The position numbers were made by a program, and so were the translations under genes. 64,000 nucleotides of DNA from Lentinula raphanica (Eukaryota; Basidiomycota; Agaricomycetes; Agaricales; Omphalotaceae), in assembly GCA_027919835.1 (NCBI GenBank), contig JANVFP010000003.1:124001-188000 (forward strand), given 5' to 3'. The notes beneath the pieces are model-generated. The model was not told the origin of the DNA and did not search any database. It was given only the letters and a program-made list of their open reading frames with translations. Every line of letters starts with the position of its first letter. The stretch's first letter is position 1. Of the stretch, positions 58,762 to 64,000 are shown piece by piece.

Positions 58762-59374
58762 ACATCAGGAAAATACACCCCCTACTCAGACTGGTATAAG
58801 CTTACTCTAGTGAATAGGGCTGCCTCAGGGCTGTTAAGTTTACCAATTCTCTCTAGTTACTTGAGCCAAGGTTCACTTTTTCAAAATCTTGCAGTTAACT
58901 TGAAGTGAACTTCAGTGACTCAGGTTGACTTCAGTTCTACTTGATCTGCCTTGGGTGAACTTAGATCTGACTTAGATCAACTTGGGCTCAACTTGGGTAA
59001 ACTTGTGTTTAACTTAGGAAAGCTTAACCTGCCTTGGGTAACTTCAGATCTAACTCAGGAGAACTTGGTCTCATTCTAGGTAAACTTGTATTTGACCAAT
59101 TTAACTTGGGTATTCTTGGATCAACTTAAAGGCATCCGGAGACGGATTAAGTCTGTTCAAGTTGATACAAAGATACATTCAGTTAACCTATAGATAATAA
59201 CCAAGATCTCAGGTTAATTCACGCAGCTGAAGGTCAACTTAAAGTTACTGAAATAATACCAAGAAGGATATAACATTAAACAATCAGATCTATAATAGGA
59301 AAAAGAACAGGCCAGTGAAAACATTAAACAAGTTATATAATACTAGTAAAGAACGTAATTCAACGGTATATAAG
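58762..59374. other. Gene-free stretch with degenerate AACTTG repeats
   Basis: 58,880-59,110 contains many variants of AACTTGGGTAAACTTG and CTTAGATCAACTTGG with no regular period. A transposon beginning CATCAGGAAAATACACCCC at 58,761 may cover this stretch; its far end was not found. No gene. Confidence 0.4.
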
Positions 59375-61354
59375 CTAAGCTTCAGTAGAAGAGCTAGCAG
59401 TGTTAGTAGTATTAGCTGCCACAGCATTAGCTTCTAATTCTGCTACATCTACTTCATTCATATCGTCAGCTTCTACATCCAGAAGGAAAGTTTTGTTGGA
59501 TTGATTACTATTCCAAATTTTGTCAGTACTTAGCAGATATAAGCGTCTGAAACCTTACAGGACCAAATTGAACAATCTAACTTCAAAGCCGTTAGCCCAA
59601 GTAGGCGCTCCTGCAGCAATACGATTATAAGAAGAGAGATGATGATAATAACTGTTCAATATTAGTAAATGTATCCACAAAGCGATAGTATCACTCACCG
59701 TCCCTTGGCAGAATCGGTAAATTCAGAGTTGCGATACGTTCCATCTGAATACTCCATGAGTGCATGTTCCAGCTATATAGGTTTAAGAACCAACTTTAAA
59801 ATAAATAGTAAAGAAAAACTCACAACGGTGACCATCAAAGCAATAGTAGGAGGTTTGATGCGCTTAGCAGCAATCATCTCTTTGAAAACCGCAATATTGG
59901 CACCACCTTTAGTAGCGAAATATTCCAGTCTAAGAAGATGTGCTATGCCATCAGCCTCAAAGGGCTTTTGAGGATTGAAGGTTCTCATCTAAGGACAAAA
60001 TTTTTAGCTTAGAACGAAGAAAATTCAATGACTTACCTCTATATTAAGGCCTCCATACTTGAAATGCCCATCACTGAGAAGCCAAGTAACTAAGTCTTTG
60101 ACCTCAGAGGACTTCTTCGTCCCAGGTAAAGCATAGTAGCTAGCAGTGAATTCACGAGCTTTCTTTGCCAAAGAATTGAATAAACCTCCTCGGGCATAAC
60201 CCATCTATAAAACAACGTTAGCTAAGAAGAGATAACCAGCAGAATATGATGTTACAAAGGAGGTCAATAGTTTCTGCAGATCAGTATCCTGCTTCACTTC
60301 CTCAAACACCTCTACCAGTGATTCTTCGGCTGCAGTAGACCTCGCAACATCGAGGAAGAAAGTGTGTTTGTCGGAGGGGAAGGGATCCTCTATAGTAGAA
60401 ACTCGACGTGCATGACGTTTGCCAGCCTCAGCCAGTTTACGTGTGCGTGGAGTAAACATATTGGAAGTAACCTTGTATACTTTTTTTTTCTCGGGAGAAT
60501 GCTTCTTAGACTTGGACTTTGACTTGGATTTAGTAGGAGTGACGTTGAGCTGCCTTCGTAGTTTGTTACGCTCAGCAGCTGCCTGAATAGAAGAACGTTT
60601 GGAGGGGGAGGAAAAGGTTGAGGAGACAGGAGGAGGTGTCTTCTCAACGTCCACCTCTATCTGAAGAAATATTTATTATAAAATTCCACGTAAGAAAAGA
60701 AATATAGAACGTACTCCATTATCAGGACCGTCTACCTCCATCTCTTGGAAAGGGTTTTCCTCTTCTTCGTCAGGTACCTTGCCTACCTCGCCTAAGAGGA
60801 GTTCTTCATCCGACTCTTGGTATTCTTGAACTTCCTCTATACCTTCTTGATGTTCTTCAGATATTTCTTCTTGACCTGTAACGTAGACTCAGTGAAAGGT
60901 ATATAAGAATAGATAGAAACACTACCATAAACTTGGTAAAATTCCTCTTCATCAACGTCAGAAGTAGCTGGAGGAGATGTTGCTCTAACGTCTTCTTCTT
61001 CAGGCAAATCAGCTTCTTCTGAAGCTTTTATAGCTTTCACCCTGTCACGTATATCTAATATGTATGAGTAAATAGAACTTGAGAACATAAACGAAGAGTA
61101 CCTTTTTTTCTTTTCTCCTCTTGAGCTTTGAGATATTCTGCTGCCGTAGGCCCCAGTAAAGAACGACTGGAGGGAGCAGGAGAGGCTTTTGTAGAAGGAA
61201 TACTGGATTTCCGCAACGGAGCCTTGGAGCTTTTGAAAATATTTGCAGCTGCAGAAGAGCGTGTAGAGCATGTGGTTACAGCAGTAGAAGAAGAAGACCT
61301 GGTAGTAACTTTGGCTGGAGGTTTAGTGGAACGGGTTGTTTTCTTGTTGGTCAT
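59375..61354 (-). CDS. DUF6532-like protein with Ser/Lys-rich N-terminus, paralogue of 19,797-21,825
   Basis: Starts MTNKKTTRSTKPPAKVTTRS at 61,354, 114 bases downstream of the stop of TET/JBP copy B. A Ser/Thr/Lys-rich region is followed by acidic exons (EEEDVRATSPPATSDVDEEE, EENPFQEMEVDGPDNG), a basic stretch with SKSKSKSKKHSPEKKK, and the DUF6532-like core: DVARSTAAEESLVEVFEEV, MGYARGGLFNSLAKKAREF, GHFKYGGLNIE, FEADGIAHLLRLEYFATKGG, IKPPTIALMVTVV and HALMEYSDGTYRNSEF. The C-terminus is acidic (DVEADDMNEVDVAELEANAV) and stops at 59,375. At least seven exons fit GT-AG introns. The blocks FEADGIAHLLRLEYF and IKPPTIALMVTVV align with FESPLLGQIFRAYF and IPRRLIVMVTCL of the first gene. Function unknown. 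Confidence 0.65.
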
Positions 61355-61467
61355 TAGAGCAGGCAGTAGAAAAGAATAACAGTAAACTAGTAGATGGAAG
61401 AAGGAAAGAAAGAAGCGTTCAGAAGCTTTCAATCAACAAATATAATAACGTGATCAAAATTTCGTAA

Positions 61468-64000
61468 CTACAAAACATACATATTTCCGTCCCAACCATT
61501 TCCGTCAGTCTGATAAGACAAACCATCTTTATCTGAATGGATGACTGCAGAACAGTGTATACCTGAATAGCGCAAATTGAAATGAGTATAGAATCTGGAA
61601 GGAAAAACTACCCAATCTCCATGAGCTAGGTCAAGTACAACGCGTGGCTCGAATAAGCAAAGACCTCCTCCTGTATGATTTCCCAAATCCAAAACTATGC
61701 AAAGGCTATTATCACCGTTATCTTTGTGAGCTACTGTCTCAACGTTGAGATTGAAAACCAGACTCGTGAAGGGTTTGACAGGGGAAGTGTCATTGAGAGG
61801 GAATATATCAACGTTAGCTTCCACACTTTGTAGCTCTTCAGGAAATAAGTGAAGAACCTTGAAAAAAAAACTCTTAACTAGGAGACGTAGAGAAAGTAAA
61901 GAAAACCTTACTCTTTTCACTATATTTTCTAAGACTTCCCCCAGGATTTCACATACAAGATCATACTCCTCTGAGTGTACTTGAAGATCGTGAGAGGACC
62001 TCATAAAGAATTGAGAGGTGTTGGTTTTCCGTCCATCAACTTTTTGGAGAAAGAAAGGATGAACGTCATCAGGAGCCTCTTTTGGCTAAGGTATAAGTCA
62101 GGTTGTATCAAGGAAGGGAAGGGAGGAAGGAATAACACACTTTTTCACCGTATCTACCCCAAGTAGAGAAATGGAAGGTGGTAAAAGTATTTCTACTACG
62201 TTTAGTTCTATCTCTTTCTATAAGAGAAAGACCAGCTGGCTTCGTTTGAAAAAAGGTGGTCAATGAGAGAAGTAAACGACTGCGCTCTGAAGCACTCAAA
62301 GTTCCGTTGGTATAGAAAATCAACTTCTGGTCTGCATCGAGCACCTTGATTTCACGCCTAAAAATATTATAGCCAGGGGATGATGGGTATACCGAATAGA
62401 AGTCTTACCCATGTATTATATCGTTACTTACTTGGAGCCACTTTTGACTGTGCTTCAAGCAACCTGGTTCACTACTGACTTCTTTTTCGTCATAAAATCT
62501 AGTCCTCATCTGCTCAAAAGGGGTAAAAGTTTATACAGAGGTCAAGGAGAAGGACACTGACTCCTTGGGATAATTCGTCTAATGTGTGAACTCTCTTGCC
62601 CTCTTCAGCCTTCAGCCTGTGCTTATCGGTCCAACTTTGGCGATCAGAGCGCTTGGGGAAGGGATCTTTTTTGCCGGCAGAGGATTTCTTGTAAGAAAAC
62701 GTGGAGAAAAGAATGTCTACTTGGTCTTCGGTAGAGAAATTGTTGACGAATATAGGTAAATCTGATTGATTCCCCATGTTATCCCTCTCATCTTCTGAAT
62801 CAGAGTCCTGAGAGGGATCGAGAGCTAACGTTGAGCCACTCAAATATGAAGAAGTCATAGGTTTGAGAGAGAACAAGGCGCCTCCCCCTTGTCCTGTAAG
62901 GTTTTGCCAGAAAGAGTGTAAGCGGGGTAAGGCCATGGCGGTACTTAGTATAATCAGTGAAGTTTCTAGTACGATAAGAGAGGTCTCAACTTACTGCTGA
63001 AAAAATAGATCGAAGTATTTATCGCTCTCTGATACTACTCGACAGTCCAGGGTTTTTGTTAGCTGAAAGTATTTGAGTACTTTCCGATGAAATAACGTAG
63101 GTATTTCCAGAGGAATCTCTTGAGTGAGTCTGACTAAGAGAGGTACCAAGTTATCCCTCAGTATCTCTTGAACCTCTAGAGCACTTTCAGCATAGATCTA
63201 CTTTCAAAATGTGGAATAGACTTACGGATGCTTTGAGGGTATCTTAACATATTGCTGAGTTCTATGATAGTGGTAGACGTTACTCTTTTTCCTTTGAGTT
63301 TTGCTACAAGGTGAGGTTTACGAGCAACCACCATCAAAAAGTATACGGTCCCTGTACTAAATGGTTATACAATGAGGATACGAAAAGATTGAACCTCTTA
63401 CCCCCAGAAGCCAATCTACCCCATCTGGATCCAGCCGAATACCAGCGCAGTAAAGTGCTCAGCTTGAGGTTTTGATCTTGAATGAGTTTTCCCAGAATAG
63501 GTCGGAGACTGGCCTTTTGAACCTGCCCAGTCTCTTTCTGGCACAAGCGTTTGTGATGAAGAATACTAGAAGGAATCAATATCCCTAACTCTTCAAGAAC
63601 AATATCGATACTCACCTATTGATCTTGGAAGCGAACATTAGTTCCGTCATGATCTTCAAAAAGGTGAGACCGGTATCCACCACTTCTAAGCGAGAAAGTC
63701 TCCTAGTCAGGCAAGCCAAGTTACTACCTTGGAGGGAGTCCACATCAGCCCAAGGACAGACTGAGATAGCTTTTTGAAGGTCTCCTATCCAGGCAACACT
63801 CTCAGAAGAATCTAAACGAGTTCCTTCACCCATTCCTATCTCCAGCAACAATATCGTAGCAGAGTTGCGAACCTCCTGAGAAGCCGCGGCAGGAACGTCT
63901 GATACGGCCCAAAGAGCACTAACGTTCTCCTGATCCTGATTGTGGGCAGCCTCCTCCTCCTCCTCCTCTTCCTCTCTCAAGCTACTATGAGCTGCCTTGC
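61468..64000 (-). CDS. TET/JBP-like dioxygenase, copy B (5' end beyond the window)
   Basis: The gene enters from the right edge in an acidic run (REEEEEEEEAAH) and continues through exons that parallel copy A one for one: FLKIMTELMFASKINR, WGRLASGG, LRDNLVPLLVRLTQE, DKYFDLFF, KRVHTLDELSQG, VLDADQKLIFYTNGTLSASE and FSTWGRYGEK. The catalytic exon has AHKDNGDNSLC (HKD, 61,720-61,728), TGGGLCLFEPRVVL, HGDWVVFPSRFYTHFNLRY (distal His) and SGIHCSAVIH. The residue that binds 2-oxoglutarate is Arg in copy A (GTRSS) but His here (61,555-61,557), a change CGC to CAC would explain. Other residues look intact and no stop was found in the visible exons, so it is either a recently impaired gene or a variant enzyme. 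Confidence 0.8.

Overview
The window looks like repeat-dense accessory DNA from a basidiomycete fungus. The evidence is short (about 50-60 base) GT-AG introns, a Plavaka-family transposase with an N-terminal C2H2 finger, hAT and Tc1/mariner remnants of fungal type, Ty3/gypsy remnants, an Ndc10-domain protein, and two TET/JBP-like dioxygenase genes. TET/JBP expansions linked to KDZ/Plavaka-class transposons are known from basidiomycetes. The genus cannot be decided from the sequence. Names come from motif recognition by eye; no search was run.

Layout. 1-18,600 is a nest of decayed Ty3/gypsy elements (integrase, RT/RNase H, protease and gag pieces, mostly on the minus strand, plus a plus-strand LTR with gag). 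It is cut by palindromic foldback elements at 180-5,249 and 9,775-11,433 and by two short inverted-repeat elements with telomere-like cores. 19,797-25,266 holds a DUF6532-like gene directly downstream of an apparently intact Plavaka transposase, both on the minus strand. 25,268-26,350 is minisatellite. 26,550-29,708 is a 3.16 kb palindromic element with an 8 bp target duplication. 29,732-31,359 is a Ulp1-type cysteine protease gene. 31,480-36,100 is an Ndc10-domain (Crypton-like) pseudogene that contains a 17 bp minisatellite and a 3.03 kb palindromic element inserted in that minisatellite. 37,094-38,110 encodes an unrecognised coiled-coil protein. 38-40.85 kb has no clear gene.

40,854-49,690 is a mosaic of fragments of two conserved host genes: the cytoplasmic dynein heavy chain (linker, AAA1, AAA2, C-terminus) and the splicing factor SF3B1 (N- and C-terminus). 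The fragments are scrambled, partly duplicated and still contain introns. One open frame runs from dynein AAA2/3 straight into the SF3B1 C-terminus. A second, nearly identical 3.04 kb palindromic element sits in the AAA2 coding region with a 7 bp duplication; removing it restores the frame exactly.

49,733-54,292 (+) and 61,468 to the right edge (-) are two paralogous multi-exon TET/JBP-like genes with the same domain order. The second is followed 114 bases downstream by another DUF6532-like gene (59,375-61,354), mirroring the Plavaka-DUF6532 pair at 20-25 kb. Between them lie hAT and Tc1 fragments, small MITEs and simple repeats. The strongest overall inference is a mobile-element neighbourhood in which Plavaka, TET/JBP, DUF6532-like and perhaps Ulp1 genes travel together. 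Many of the pseudogene lesions are CpG transitions, as expected of methylated repeats.
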